From NCBI GenBank assembly GCA_903865745.1, contig CAIPKV010000013.1, forward strand, positions 1 through 64,000: a stretch of DNA of 64,000 nucleotides. The letters are read 5' to 3'. Of this stretch, positions 1 through 9,235 are shown in pieces. Both the position numbers and the translations under genes were made by a program. The notes under the pieces are model-generated. The model worked only from the letters and a program-made list of their open reading frames with translations, was not told the DNA's origin and searched no databases. This DNA is from an uncultured Verrucomicrobia subdivision 3 bacterium (GTDB taxonomy: Bacteria > Verrucomicrobiota > Verrucomicrobiia > Limisphaerales > UBA11358). The stretch's first letter is position 1, and each line of letters begins with the position of its first letter.

Positions 1-74
1 ATCCGCAGACCCGGTTTTTTACCTGCACCCGTTGGATTCGCCGTTTTTTGTTGGTTGGACATAGATGAAAGCCT

Positions 75-2306
75 TTGTTTATGCGGCTTCAGTGTAAGTC
101 AATAACATCAGCTTGTGAAGCTTATTTGGGAAATATGGGTTCAAACAATTACGTGTTGAGCATGACCACGACGAACTACACGGCGGGCGGTCTGAGTTCC
201 AATACCCTTTATTCCTTTACGGTGGTCGCGATGAATGCGGGTGGGGTCTCGGGTAGTTCTGCCGTTGTCAGCACACCGCCTGCCGCCCCGGCCAGCCTTA
301 ATGCGTATCCCGGCAACGCGCAAATTACTTTAAGCTGGAGCGCGTCCATCGGGGCTACGAACTATGTCATTCTGCGTGGTACTAGCAGCGGCAACGAAAC
401 GGTCGTCGCGGGCACCGCGACCAACACGACTTACACCGACACCGGCCTGCTGAACGGTACTAACTACTACTATGTCGTCTATGCGGTGAGCACCGGCGGC
501 AATAGTATTAACTCACCGGAAGCCAGTGCCACACCGTTCGCCGGGCCACCCCCAATTTATTGGATCAACGCGCTCACTTCCTCGGCGCAAGATTGGAATG
601 TGAATTCGAATTGGAGTAACGGCTCGGCCTTTCCCAATGCAACGCAGGCCACGGCCATAGTCAATTCACCGATTTCTGCGGCACAGACAATCAACCTCAA
701 TCAGTCCATCACGGTCGGGAACTTAAGCATTGGCGCCACGGGGGGCGCGTTCAACGTGACCGGCAACGGCGGCTCGCTGACGTTTGACGATACGCCCGGC
801 CTGGCTTGGTTGACCCAGTTAGCCAGCAGCAAGGGCGACACAATCTCTGCGCCGGTAACGTTGAACAGCGATTTGAACATCAGCAACCTGTCGGCCAACG
901 CGCACACCTTGGCGGGTCCGATTTCTGGCACCAACGGTATCACCATTCTCGGGCCGGGAGTCGTAGCTTTGTCGGGAACCAATACGTTTAACGGAGGGTT
1001 GATGGTGGCGGGCGGAACTTTGGAAATCGACAACCAATACTCCGCCGGTAACAATGCTATACAACTTACGGGTGGCGGCACCTTAAATGAGAACACCATT
1101 TCGTTCACCAATGCGATTATTAACTCCGCCAGTAATACTTGGACTATAAGCGGCTCCGGGAATGTTTCACCCGCTGCGACGTTGACGGGCAATGGTGTAA
1201 TAAGCTTAAACATCACTTGCTCGGGCGTCTGCACGCCCGGGGGCGACTGGAGCCAGTTTGCTGGCACGATTGCGTGGGCTCCTGGCAACGGCGCGCAATG
1301 CCGTTTGTATGGAACCACCGGCAGTAGCAATGCAGTTTGGAATCTTGGCAATAACACGGCCAGCCTATACAACCGCAATGGAGCTATAACCATTAACTTG
1401 GGCGCATTATCTGGTGGGTCCTTGACCACCATTTCCGGCGCTTCGGCGACACCTTATGCCTCCACCTATTCGATTGGTGCATTGAATCTGGATTCGACGT
1501 TTAACGGGCGGGTAAGCGACGGCCAAGGCACTACCGCAATTAACAAGGTTGGCACCGGCGTCTTGATGCTGACCGGCACTAATAACACTTACTCCGGCGG
1601 CACGGCAGTGAATGGCGGCACCTTGTTGGTAAACAACCTGACCGGCACCGGGGTGGGTTCCGGCGCGGTCAGTGTTAATTCCGGAGGGACGCTCGGTGGC
1701 AATGGCATCATCGCCGGGGCCGTGACGGTTAACTCTGGCGGCAAGCTCACACCGGGTAATAATGCCATTGGCACGTTGACGCTGGGCAATGCACTTACGC
1801 TGGCGGCGGGCAGCGCCGCAGTATTTGGCGTCAGTCATTCGCCTTTGACGAACGACTTGGTGCAGGTCACCGGCTTGTTGAAGTTTGGCGGCACGCTCGT
1901 GGTAACCAACGTCGGGACCAATGCGCTGGTGGCGGGCGACCATTTTACGCTCGCTACTGCGACCAGCTACAGCGGCGCATTTACCAACTTGAACTTACCC
2001 GCATTAAACGCCGGGCTGGCATGGAACACAAATCAGATTAGTACGAATGGTTCCCTCTCGGTAGTTAGCATCGTGCCGCCATCCATCAACCAAACCCGGC
2101 TGGCGGGAAACAATATCATCCTGACTGGCAGCGGCGGCACGCCCGGAGGTAATTATTATCTGCTGACCACGACCAACCTTACACTGCCAGTAACCCAGTG
2201 GACGCGGCTCGCTACCAACCTGTTTGATGGCAGCGGTAATTTTAATTGCACCAACGCGGTTAATCTCGGCTGGTCGCAGACTTTCTATCAACTGCAATCC
2301 CAGTAA
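75..2306 (+). CDS. Secreted FN3 / autotransporter-type beta-strand repeat protein, 5' end damaged
   Basis: Large Ser/Thr/Asn/Gly-rich surface or secreted protein of about 743 residues. The first 50 or so residues resemble the second half of a fibronectin type III domain, and a complete FN3-like domain follows (about residues 70-155). From about residue 160 the protein is beta-helical, with autotransporter-associated repeats such as GTGVLMLTGTNNTYSGG near residue 500. It closes with a short beta-rich tail and no PEP-CTERM anchor. The only start is a TTG directly behind an in-frame TGA at 66-68. There is no signal peptide, and the first FN3 domain is cut in half. The real gene therefore probably began further upstream and is truncated, frameshifted, or interrupted here. 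Function is unknown; adhesion or polysaccharide binding is typical of such proteins. Confidence 0.7.
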   Translation: MFMRLQCKSITSACEAYLGNMGSNNYVLSMTTTNYTAGGLSSNTLYSFTVVAMNAGGVSGSSAVVSTPPAAPASLNAYPGNAQITLSWSASIGATNYVILRGTSSGNETVVAGTATNTTYTDTGLLNGTNYYYVVYAVSTGGNSINSPEASATPFAGPPPIYWINALTSSAQDWNVNSNWSNGSAFPNATQATAIVNSPISAAQTINLNQSITVGNLSIGATGGAFNVTGNGGSLTFDDTPGLAWLTQLASSKGDTISAPVTLNSDLNISNLSANAHTLAGPISGTNGITILGPGVVALSGTNTFNGGLMVAGGTLEIDNQYSAGNNAIQLTGGGTLNENTISFTNAIINSASNTWTISGSGNVSPAATLTGNGVISLNITCSGVCTPGGDWSQFAGTIAWAPGNGAQCRLYGTTGSSNAVWNLGNNTASLYNRNGAITINLGALSGGSLTTISGASATPYASTYSIGALNLDSTFNGRVSDGQGTTAINKVGTGVLMLTGTNNTYSGGTAVNGGTLLVNNLTGTGVGSGAVSVNSGGTLGGNGIIAGAVTVNSGGKLTPGNNAIGTLTLGNALTLAAGSAAVFGVSHSPLTNDLVQVTGLLKFGGTLVVTNVGTNALVAGDHFTLATATSYSGAFTNLNLPALNAGLAWNTNQISTNGSLSVVSIVPPSINQTRLAGNNIILTGSGGTPGGNYYLLTTTNLTLPVTQWTRLATNLFDGSGNFNCTNAVNLGWSQTFYQLQSQ

Positions 2307-2387
2307 TTAGAATTAGGGGCGAAACCGGCTTACCCTTCCATCGCTTTACCGCAGGCTTATGTTGATAGCCGATTCGGTACGGAATAC

Positions 2388-5369
2388 TTACTCCGTCTTA
2401 AGTGCGGGCGTCAGGGACGTTTGGCTTGGGGTAATAATGGACATGGGGGCAACCTTACCCGCCGTAACGGTGACGTGGTCGAACAGGGTGGAGTTCAAGA
2501 CGGCATTGTTGTGGGCGGTCAACGCGAGGCCGGCGGACAGGTTTTTGTTCAAGAGATTCGTCACGCTGCCAGCGGCGAGCCAGTTTGTACCGTCGGCGGA
2601 GACGTAGCCGTTGAAGATATTCCCGGTGCGTGTGAGTTTTAACCAGTGCGGCAGCTTGGCCTCCGGGCCGTCGGCACTGGCGCTCGCGCCGTCCGTGGTG
2701 GCGCGGGATTGCAACACGGAGCCGCCCTGACCGGTGACCCCCATGAAAACATACTTGGCTCCGGCGGCATCATTCTCGCGCAACATCACACCGGCTTTGC
2801 ACCAGGGATCGGTGTAGGATACGGAGACGACGCGCGCGACGATACAGCCATCGCCCGCGAGCGCGTGGCTGGCAAAATGAAACGCATCGGCGTTTTCCCA
2901 GATGTCGCTGCCGGACGCGAGCAGGTTGAAGCCGCCATTGAGAAAGTCGGCTTCACCGCTGACACCGACGTTGCCGATATCGGCGCTGCTCCAGCCGTGT
3001 GGCAAGGTTGGTGCATTGGCGTGTAGTGAAGAAATCCATTTAGCGATGACGGCGACGGCTTTGTCATCGACTACATTTTTGCCGATGGGCGGCATCTGGT
3101 TCTCGCCCACGCGGCTGATGCGATAGAACAAAACGGATTTGTTGGTGTCACCGGGAACAATGACTTTAGCCCCGGCGATGCCGAGTTGGTTGGCGACGGG
3201 GCCGTTGATGAGGTTTTGCTTCTTGAACAGCGTCTCGAAGCGCGCGTCGAAGAACGCGCCCGCACCGCCGGGGCGATGGCACATGGAGCAATTGGCATCG
3301 AGATAGGAGCGGACGCGAATCTGGAGGGCAGCGGCGGTGTTCGTGATGTTGACGAGGTGGGGATAATGGAAAATTTTTCGGTCGTCAAAGGCGGCATCAA
3401 ACAGGCCGAGATGGCCAAGCGTATGAAGCTGGTTGGCGGTAATACCGCTGGGATAAGTGAAGCTGCCATTAAGCTGGCGCGTCTTGAGGCCGAGCACGCC
3501 ACCGGACGCGGTCGTGTGGCAGGTAAGACAATCTTGTCGGCCCGGATAAAACCAGTTTTGCGTGCGCGTGCCGGTCGCCGTCTTGATCACAATCGGCTCC
3601 GTGAGACCGGCGATGACGAGGTCGGCATCGGAATCATCCGCGCGCCATTTGTAGCTGGCACCATAGACGTAGCCGTTGGTGTCGCGCACCATGATGCGGG
3701 TTTCGAGGCGGCGCCGGATTTGCGGATTGGTTTCGTCCACGGGCAGATCGAAATGTTTCACGAAGACGGAGCCGGCGGGGAAGGTCCATTCGCCATTGGC
3801 CGAGAAGCCGATGGTGGTGTTGGTGGGAATCGTGAACCAGCGGGTCTTCACCGCTCCATCCGACCAGAGCGGTGAGTTGACGGTGTAGGGGATGAGGAAA
3901 TTGGCGGGTTTCAAATTGGTGAGGTCGGCGAAGATACCGGTTTGCGAAATCAACTTCGGCATCAGCTTGGTCGGGGGTGGTGGACCGCCGCGTTGCAGCT
4001 TGAAGATGCGTCCGCCGATGCTGCTCATCTGGCAGAAGTAAAGTTCGCCAGCCGCATCGGTGCCGAATGAGGATAGGCCAGTGTAATCGGTACCGGAGTT
4101 GGGGCCGGTGCCTTTGGGCATGACGCAGAGGAGGGTTTTCTTGACGGGGGTCGCGGTATCGTCGAGCGCCCAGACGGTGCGGAAGACGTTGTCGCCGAAA
4201 ATATATTTGCCGCCGAGATCCTTCGCGAATTTCTGGCCGCGATAAACGTAGCCGCCGATGACCGCGCGGCCGTCCGTGTGCGGATAGTCGAGCAGCGGCC
4301 CGCGGCTGATGCCGATGCAATTCGTGGGCATCTTACCGAGATTGCCTTCGCAGATGTTCCATTGGAAGTTCAAGCCTGATTCGCCGGGGTTGATGAGGTC
4401 GATTTCTTCGCGCGAACTTTCGCCGACATCGCCAATAAATATCTTTCCGCTGGGCGCGTCGTAGGTCATGCGATGCGGGCTGCGTAAACCGAGGCAGTAG
4501 AATTCTTCGAGGACGTTGGACTGACCGACGAAGGGATTGTCGTTCGGAATATAATAATTGGCGGTGAAGCCGTTGGTGGGCTGACGCGGTGGCGCGTGGC
4601 TCACGTTGCTGCGACAATCCACATCAATTCGGAAGACGCCGGAGTAGAGGCTTTTGTTGATGAGTTGGTCGTTGTCGCCGACGGAATTGTCACCATCCGT
4701 CCAGTACAGGAAACCATTCGTGGGATTAAAGAACATGCCGCCGCCGTGATGCCAGACGGTTTGGTTGGTGAGATCTACAAAGATTTTAACCGAGTCAGGC
4801 ATGGCGACGCCGTTAGCATCGAGCGTGTAGCGTTCGAGCCGGTCATGATAGGTGTCCGGTAGATTCGGCACGGGGCGAGTGAAGGCATCGCCGGCGACGG
4901 TGCCGGGCTTGACCCAGGTGTAATATACGAACATGAAATGGTTCGTGGCGAAGCCCGGATGGAACGCAATGCCGAGCAGGCCGGAATCATCCCAGCCCTG
5001 GCATTGGTTGTGGAGGTCGAGGACGAGTTTTTTCTCCGTCGCGCCGGGAGCGTTTTGAAACGCCCAGACACGGCCTTCGCGTTCCCAGACGGTGAGTTGA
5101 TCCGTGCCGGGAATGAACGTGAGGCCGACGCTGTTGGTAAAGAGCAGGTTGGTGAAGGCGTTCACGGCAGTCCAGTTGCCCGAGATGCTGGGGGCAATTT
5201 CCGGCAGCGCGCCATTCAGGAACGCGCCGATGCATGGGCGGTTCGTGAGGGCGTAGGTTTTTTCGGTGGTGACGGTCTTAGCATTGCCGCTGAAGACAAG
5301 GCTGCCCAGTAAAGCGAGTAGCAATTGTCCTTGGCGATGCGCGCGTAACTTAAGCGGAAAGATATTCAC
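2388..5369 (-). CDS. Secreted PQQ-type sugar dehydrogenase fused to cytochrome c and a C-terminal beta-sandwich domain
   Basis: A 993-residue exported multidomain oxidoreductase starting at GTG. After a signal peptide (hydrophobic LLLALLGSLVFSG near residues 17-29) comes a glucose/sorbosone-dehydrogenase-type beta-propeller (about 60-470), the family that uses PQQ to oxidise sugars. A Pro-rich linker leads to a cytochrome region with two CxxCH haem sites, CLTCH near residue 612 and CSMCH near residue 693, and a likely axial Met in ENQMPP near 756. The last 200 residues resemble a DUF1349/concanavalin-like domain, probably for carbohydrate binding. The architecture suggests periplasmic oxidation of a sugar or sugar aldehyde with electrons passed to the fused cytochrome. 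It is convergent with the upstream secreted repeat protein. The substrate cannot be told. Confidence 0.85.
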   Translation of the reverse strand: MNIFPLKLRAHRQGQLLLALLGSLVFSGNAKTVTTEKTYALTNRPCIGAFLNGALPEIAPSISGNWTAVNAFTNLLFTNSVGLTFIPGTDQLTVWEREGRVWAFQNAPGATEKKLVLDLHNQCQGWDDSGLLGIAFHPGFATNHFMFVYYTWVKPGTVAGDAFTRPVPNLPDTYHDRLERYTLDANGVAMPDSVKIFVDLTNQTVWHHGGGMFFNPTNGFLYWTDGDNSVGDNDQLINKSLYSGVFRIDVDCRSNVSHAPPRQPTNGFTANYYIPNDNPFVGQSNVLEEFYCLGLRSPHRMTYDAPSGKIFIGDVGESSREEIDLINPGESGLNFQWNICEGNLGKMPTNCIGISRGPLLDYPHTDGRAVIGGYVYRGQKFAKDLGGKYIFGDNVFRTVWALDDTATPVKKTLLCVMPKGTGPNSGTDYTGLSSFGTDAAGELYFCQMSSIGGRIFKLQRGGPPPPTKLMPKLISQTGIFADLTNLKPANFLIPYTVNSPLWSDGAVKTRWFTIPTNTTIGFSANGEWTFPAGSVFVKHFDLPVDETNPQIRRRLETRIMVRDTNGYVYGASYKWRADDSDADLVIAGLTEPIVIKTATGTRTQNWFYPGRQDCLTCHTTASGGVLGLKTRQLNGSFTYPSGITANQLHTLGHLGLFDAAFDDRKIFHYPHLVNITNTAAALQIRVRSYLDANCSMCHRPGGAGAFFDARFETLFKKQNLINGPVANQLGIAGAKVIVPGDTNKSVLFYRISRVGENQMPPIGKNVVDDKAVAVIAKWISSLHANAPTLPHGWSSADIGNVGVSGEADFLNGGFNLLASGSDIWENADAFHFASHALAGDGCIVARVVSVSYTDPWCKAGVMLRENDAAGAKYVFMGVTGQGGSVLQSRATTDGASASADGPEAKLPHWLKLTRTGNIFNGYVSADGTNWLAAGSVTNLLNKNLSAGLALTAHNNAVLNSTLFDHVTVTAGKVAPMSIITPSQTSLTPALKTE

Positions 5370-5456
5370 TGCGTAACGCCGGTAAGTTTCGCTGACACGG
5401 TCAGTTCGTCAAATTTTTTAGTATGATTTTTGGCGGCGCAATTCTAGCCTGACGCG

Positions 5457-6212
5457 ATGTTTCGTCCCTGCATTGACCTGCATGAAGGCAAAGTGAAGCA
5501 AATCGTCGGCGGCACGCTTACCGAGGCCGGCGCGCGCACCAACTTTGTCGCTGAGCAATCGGCGGCGTACTTCGCTGAGCTTTACCGGCGAGACGACTTG
5601 CGCGGCGGCCATGTCATCATGCTCGGCGCTGGTAATGATGTAGAGGCGCGCGCGGCGCTGGCCACCTTTCCCGGCGGCCTGCAAATCGGCGGCGGTATCA
5701 ATGCCGCTAACGCGCGCGGATGGCTCGACGCTGTCGCGTCACGCGTCATCGTCACGAGCTGGGTCTTTCGCGAAGGCCGCGTGGACTGGGCGCGGTTGGA
5801 TGAACTGGTCAAGGTCATTGGTAAAGACAAACTCGTGCTGGACTTGAGTTGTCGCAGACGTGGTGAAGACTATTTCGTCGTGACCAACCGCTGGCAGAAG
5901 TTCACCGAACTGGTCGTGAACGCGGATACACTGAAGAAGTTTTCCGGCTATTGCGCAGAATTTTTAATTCATGCCGTGGACGTGGAAGGCTTGTGTCGGG
6001 GTATTGATGGCGACCTGGTCGCTAAGCTCGGCCAATGGTCGCCCCTCCCGATGACCTATGCGGGCGGCGCGAACTCGCTGGCGGATTTGGAACAGGTGAC
6101 GACGCTGGGGCAGGGGAAGGTGGACCTTACAATCGGCTCGGCGCTGGACATCTTCGGCGGCACCGGCGTGAAATACGACGACTGTGTAAAGTTCAACCGC
6201 CGCCAGAAATGA
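5457..6212 (+). CDS. hisA: HisA-type ProFAR isomerase, eukaryote-like form
   Basis: A TIM-barrel enzyme of 251 residues matching the 1-(5-phosphoribosyl)-5-[(5-phosphoribosylamino)methylideneamino]imidazole-4-carboxamide isomerase of histidine synthesis. The N-terminus FRPCIDLHEGKVKQIVGGTL and the segments GGGINAANA and TYAGGANSLADLEQV resemble the plant/fungal HIS6 form more than the usual bacterial HisA, which begins with MIIPAIDLK-like sequences. The catalytic Asp is in CIDLHEG. It stands alone, with no other his genes in the window, divergent from the upstream dehydrogenase and convergent with a small secreted protein gene. The family call is firm; the statement about its eukaryotic relationship rests on remembered motif patterns. 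Confidence 0.88.
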   Translation: MFRPCIDLHEGKVKQIVGGTLTEAGARTNFVAEQSAAYFAELYRRDDLRGGHVIMLGAGNDVEARAALATFPGGLQIGGGINAANARGWLDAVASRVIVTSWVFREGRVDWARLDELVKVIGKDKLVLDLSCRRRGEDYFVVTNRWQKFTELVVNADTLKKFSGYCAEFLIHAVDVEGLCRGIDGDLVAKLGQWSPLPMTYAGGANSLADLEQVTTLGQGKVDLTIGSALDIFGGTGVKYDDCVKFNRRQK

Positions 6213-6248
6213 ATCAGGCGGCGGTCGGGGTTTGGAATGGTTAGCTGA

Positions 6249-6587
6249 TTATTTGTTGACGACGATTTTGGTTGGCGTAAGGATTTCCTTGCCATCCGTT
6301 TCTGCAACGGTGCCAGTGACGGTGACATTTTCGGAGTCGCCGTGGCAGACCGCTTCGTGCTCGGCTTTGCTAACGTCATTTTGTTTCAGGAAGTAGTTCA
6401 CAGTTTTACCGTCCTGCGTGACCTGAACCACATTTTGGCATTTGTCAGTGATGTGTAGTGAGCATTTACCGCAGACCATGCTACCGGTGATGGTGGTTTC
6501 TTTGCTGTCGTCGGCGAGGACGGTCATGGTAGTGCCTGCAAACGCGAGGCTAGCCAACAGAGCGAGGGTGAGTTTCAATTGTTTCAT
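6249..6587 (-). CDS. Small secreted Cys-containing protein
   Basis: A 112-residue protein starting at the ATG at 6587, which puts a good signal peptide first (MKQLKLTLALLASLAFAGTTMTVLA). The longer reading upstream adds 17 unlikely residues. The mature part is about 85 residues: a CGKC motif, then HITDKCQN, a YFLKQNDVS stretch and AVCHGDSENVTVTGTV. It resembles a small OB-like family of exported proteins common in Verrucomicrobiota and Planctomycetes that is often annotated as a domain of unknown function. The cysteines could bind metal or form disulfides. No partner gene is evident. A gene is very likely; its function is unknown. Confidence 0.75.
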   Translation of the reverse strand: MKQLKLTLALLASLAFAGTTMTVLADDSKETTITGSMVCGKCSLHITDKCQNVVQVTQDGKTVNYFLKQNDVSKAEHEAVCHGDSENVTVTGTVAETDGKEILTPTKIVVNK

Positions 6588-6668
6588 AGTTGTAATGATG
6601 TAGTGGTTTAGTTGCTTACAATTGTTAATACACCACACATAATCGTTTTGTTCAAATAATTTAATGCG

Positions 6669-7139
6669 TCAGCTGGCGAATAGCTCCATCACAGTCAGTT
6701 GGAATTGCGGCACGAGCCGTTCTGCCAGTACTTCGCGACCGGCCAATATGCCGTGCAGCTTGAGGCCGAACTCGAACGCATGGTAGATTTCCACGTTGTC
6801 GTAGCGCGGGTCAACCATCCACAGGCGAGGCACGCGGTGGTGCTCGTAAACTTCCTTCTTCAGGACGGTGTCAGCGTGGTGGTCGTCGCGGCTGATGATT
6901 TCAGCGGCGAGGAATAATTTCCCGGACGCCGCCATGACGAGCGCGAGGTCGGGGCAGATTGTCGTCGTGCGCGAAAGCGAAACGCGGGTGCGCGGCGGGA
7001 GCAACTGGGTGCCGGTAAGACCCGCGACGCTCGCGGCCATTTCGCGGTGGAGCCGGGCGCAGATTTGCTCGTGCCACTCGCCGGGCATGGCGCGCGGCAG
7101 CGTCGCGCCGTTCAGGATTTCCTCGTAGAGCCGGCTCAT
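6669..7139 (-). CDS. Uma2-family (DUF820) putative restriction endonuclease-like protein
   Basis: A 156-residue protein with PD-(D/E)xK nuclease-like features. CPDLALVM is the central Asp strand, LAAEIISRDDHHADTVLKK carries the E-x-I/V core followed by a Lys helix, and RLWMVDPRYDNVEIY is the typical following strand. This pattern is that of the Uma2/DUF820 family, very abundant in cyanobacteria and some Verrucomicrobiota, with unproven cellular function. I chose the ATG at 7139 (MSRLYEE) because the upstream 26 residues do not look conserved. It is divergent from rpsP. Confidence 0.8.
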   Translation of the reverse strand: MSRLYEEILNGATLPRAMPGEWHEQICARLHREMAASVAGLTGTQLLPPRTRVSLSRTTTICPDLALVMAASGKLFLAAEIISRDDHHADTVLKKEVYEHHRVPRLWMVDPRYDNVEIYHAFEFGLKLHGILAGREVLAERLVPQFQLTVMELFAS

Positions 7140-7247
7140 GGGGTTAATCAAACCAGTGTGGCGCGCTGCAGGCAACCAATTTTCCCGAAAACAAGGCTTG
7201 CAAAGCGAACCTTGCACCGGTAGTTTTCATGCTCTTTTGAAAAATTT

Positions 7248-7508
7248 ATGTCTGTAAAAATCCGCATGAAACGCATTGGCACGAAAAACACGCCAGTGTT
7301 CCGCATTGTCGTGGCTGATAGCCGCAGTCCGCGCGATGGCAAGTGCATCGAGGAAATCGGCACCTACCAGCCGCTCAAGCAGGGTGAGAATTTCACCCTC
7401 AAGCTCGACCGCGCCCACTACTGGGTCAGCAAAGGCGCGCAGCCGAGCGACACCGTGGCCAGCTTCATCAAGAAGGCGGCCATGGCGGCTCCGGCAGTGG
7501 CGGCCTAA
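7248..7508 (+). CDS. rpsP: 30S ribosomal protein S16
   Basis: An 86-residue small-subunit ribosomal protein. The signature [20 protein letters not shown] with [12 protein letters not shown] and IEEIGTYQP is typical of bS16, and the length is normal. It is the first gene of the classical rpsP-khpA-trmD-rplS ribosome/RNA-modification operon. The next gene starts 12 bases downstream. No promoter could be assigned confidently upstream, where the Uma2 gene diverges. Confidence 0.97.
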   Translation: MSVKIRMKRIGTKNTPVFRIVVADSRSPRDGKCIEEIGTYQPLKQGENFTLKLDRAHYWVSKGAQPSDTVASFIKKAAMAAPAVAA

Positions 7509-7520
7509 TTTGTTTTCGCC

Positions 7521-7766
7521 ATGCAGGAGTTCCTCGAATATGTCGTCAAAGGACTCGTGCAGAACCCCGGCGCGGTGACGGTCACCCCCGTGGATCGCTC
7601 GGGCGCGACGGTTTACGAGCTGCGGCTCGATCCGTCCGATGTGGGCAAGATAATTGGCAAGCAGGGCGTGACGATTAACGCCATCCGTTCCTTGCTGCTG
7701 GCCGGCAGCGCGAAGAAAGGCCTGCGCTGTTCGGTGGAGATTGTAGAAGATAAGCCGGCGCGCTGA
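7521..7766 (+). CDS. khpA: KH-domain RNA-binding protein KhpA
   Basis: An 81-residue single KH-domain protein. The RNA-binding GxxG loop is in IIGKQGVTINAIRSLL, preceded by YELRLDPSDVGK. KhpA acts with KhpB in global RNA binding, and its usual place is between rpsP and rimM/trmD. Here trmD follows after only 18 bases and rimM is not between them. Confidence 0.95.
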   Translation: MQEFLEYVVKGLVQNPGAVTVTPVDRSGATVYELRLDPSDVGKIIGKQGVTINAIRSLLLAGSAKKGLRCSVEIVEDKPAR

Positions 7767-7784
7767 ATCGAAATTAAGGCACGC

Positions 7785-8453
7785 ATGAAGATTGACGTGC
7801 TGACCTTGTTTCCGGCGATGTTCGCCGGACCGCTCGATGAAAGTATCATCATGCGGGCGCGCAAGTCGGGACTGCTGGAATTGAATATCCATCAGTTGCG
7901 GGATTGGGCGCATGACAAGCACAAGACCGTGGACGACCGTCCCTTCGGTGGCGGGCCGGGCATGTTGCTGAAGCCGGAACCGATTTTTGAAGCGGTGGAA
8001 AGTTTGAAGCGTGACGGAACGAAAGTGATATTACTTTCGCCCAGCGGCCGGAAATTCAATCAGGCCATTGCACGCGAACTGTCGCAGGAGAAAGATTTAC
8101 TGCTCGTGACGGGTCATTACGAAGGGTTTGACGAGCGGATTCGGGAAACGCTGGCGGACGACGAGTTGTCCATTGGTGATTATGTGCTGACGAACGGCGC
8201 ATTGCCCGCGATGGTGGTGATTGACGCGGTCGCGCGGTTGCTGCCCGGAGTTTTGGGTGATGACGACAGCTCGCGCGATGAGTCGTTCAGCCACGGGTTG
8301 CTGGAATACCCGCAGTGGACGCGGCCCGCTGATTTTCGTGGGCTGAAAGTCCCGGAAGTGTTGCTGAATGGCAACCACGCGGAGATCGAAAAATGGCGGC
8401 GCGAGCAGGCGAAGGTGCGGACCGAAGCGCAGCGCCCAGATTTGTTGAAATAG
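7785..8453 (+). CDS. trmD: tRNA (guanine37-N1)-methyltransferase
   Basis: A 222-residue SPOUT-class methyltransferase that makes m1G37 in tRNAs reading CNN-type codons and so prevents +1 frameshifting. The start [13 protein letters not shown], the segment [17 protein letters not shown], the SAM-knot stretches [11 protein letters not shown] and [13 protein letters not shown], and [30 protein letters not shown] are diagnostic. The C-terminal helical domain is short but present (YTRPADF-like region). It is cotranscribed with khpA and rplS, with a 15-base gap before rplS. Confidence 0.97.
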   Translation: MKIDVLTLFPAMFAGPLDESIIMRARKSGLLELNIHQLRDWAHDKHKTVDDRPFGGGPGMLLKPEPIFEAVESLKRDGTKVILLSPSGRKFNQAIARELSQEKDLLLVTGHYEGFDERIRETLADDELSIGDYVLTNGALPAMVVIDAVARLLPGVLGDDDSSRDESFSHGLLEYPQWTRPADFRGLKVPEVLLNGNHAEIEKWRREQAKVRTEAQRPDLLK

Positions 8454-8468
8454 AAATTTACAATATAT

Positions 8469-8843
8469 ATGAACCAGGCATTACAACACAAAATTGAATC
8501 GGCACAGTTTCGCAAAGACAACGCGAAGTTCAACGTGGGCGACAGCGTCCGCGTTCACACCAAGGTCGTCGAAGGCGACAAGGAACGCATCCAGATTTTC
8601 GCCGGCGTCGTCATCGGCAAGCGCGGCGCGGGTCTGAACGAGACCTTCACCGTCCGCCGCATCAGCTACGGCGAGGGTGTCGAGCGCATCTTCCCCTTCC
8701 ACTCGCCCCGCGTGGACAAGATCGAAGTCGAGCGTCAGGGCGATGTCCGCCGCGCCAAGCTCACCTACCTCCGCAAGCGCCTTGGCAAGGGTGCGACGCT
8801 CGTCAAAGAGCTCGAAGAGAAGGTCGCCGCTCCCGCGAAGTAA
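8469..8843 (+). CDS. rplS: 50S ribosomal protein L19
   Basis: A 124-residue large-subunit protein at the 30S-50S interface. Diagnostic segments are [59 protein letters not shown] and [14 protein letters not shown]. The C-terminal tail is slightly extended ([13 protein letters not shown]). It is the last gene of the operon and is followed by a perfect intrinsic terminator. Confidence 0.97.
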   Translation: MNQALQHKIESAQFRKDNAKFNVGDSVRVHTKVVEGDKERIQIFAGVVIGKRGAGLNETFTVRRISYGEGVERIFPFHSPRVDKIEVERQGDVRRAKLTYLRKRLGKGATLVKELEEKVAAPAK

Positions 8844-8861
8844 TCCGTACCACCCCATTTC

Positions 8862-8889
8862 AAGGCGAGGCTTCGGCCTCGCCTTTTTC
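8862..8889 (+). terminator. Rho-independent terminator after rplS
   Basis: A perfect 10-bp GC-rich stem, AAGGCGAGGC at 8862-8871 pairing with GCCTCGCCTT at 8876-8885, closed by a stable TTCG loop and followed by T residues. It sits 18 bases after the rplS stop and closes the ribosomal operon. Confidence 0.93.
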
Positions 8890-9032
8890 ATTGGAGCGGG
8901 CGGCGGATTATGGCTAAACCTTGGTTTTCAAGGGGTTTCGCGGCGATTTCCCCTTTCCAATTGACCTAGCCCATATTTGCCGGTAGCCTCTCCATCCCGT
9001 TCGGCGCATGAAGCGTTGACGGCAAAACTTTT

Positions 9033-9227
9033 ATGTCTGAAGGATACTGCGTCAAGTGCAAGGCCAAGAAACCCATCGCCAATGGCGTGGAAGAAATCAT
9101 GAAAAACGGCCGCCGCGCCATCAAAGGCAAATGCCCCACCTGCGGCACCGTGATGTTTAAAATCCTCGGCAAGGCCGATGCCGCGCCGGCCCCGACCACC
9201 CCCACCACCCCGCCGCCGACCGCTTGA
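9033..9227 (+). CDS. Small zinc-ribbon protein (DUF5679-like)
   Basis: A 64-residue protein with two Cys pairs, YCVKCKAKKP and CPTCGTVMFK, separated by MKNGRRAIKGK, as in the DUF5679 zinc-ribbon family. This ribbon also occurs as a module in topoisomerases and DNA-binding proteins. A Pro/Ala-rich tail follows. It lies 8 bases upstream of the NDK gene and is probably cotranscribed with it. The fold is clear; the role is unknown. Confidence 0.85.
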   Translation: MSEGYCVKCKAKKPIANGVEEIMKNGRRAIKGKCPTCGTVMFKILGKADAAPAPTTPTTPPPTA

Positions 9228-9235
9228 AATAATTT

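Noticed and set aside
2-64. End of an upstream gene ending in FFVGWT and a stop
   Set aside because: Only 20 residues are visible; a tyrosinase-like DPVFYLH pattern is too weak to call.
701-1432. 243-residue antisense frame across the repeat protein
   Set aside because: Shadow of the plus-strand gene; no start context or family features.
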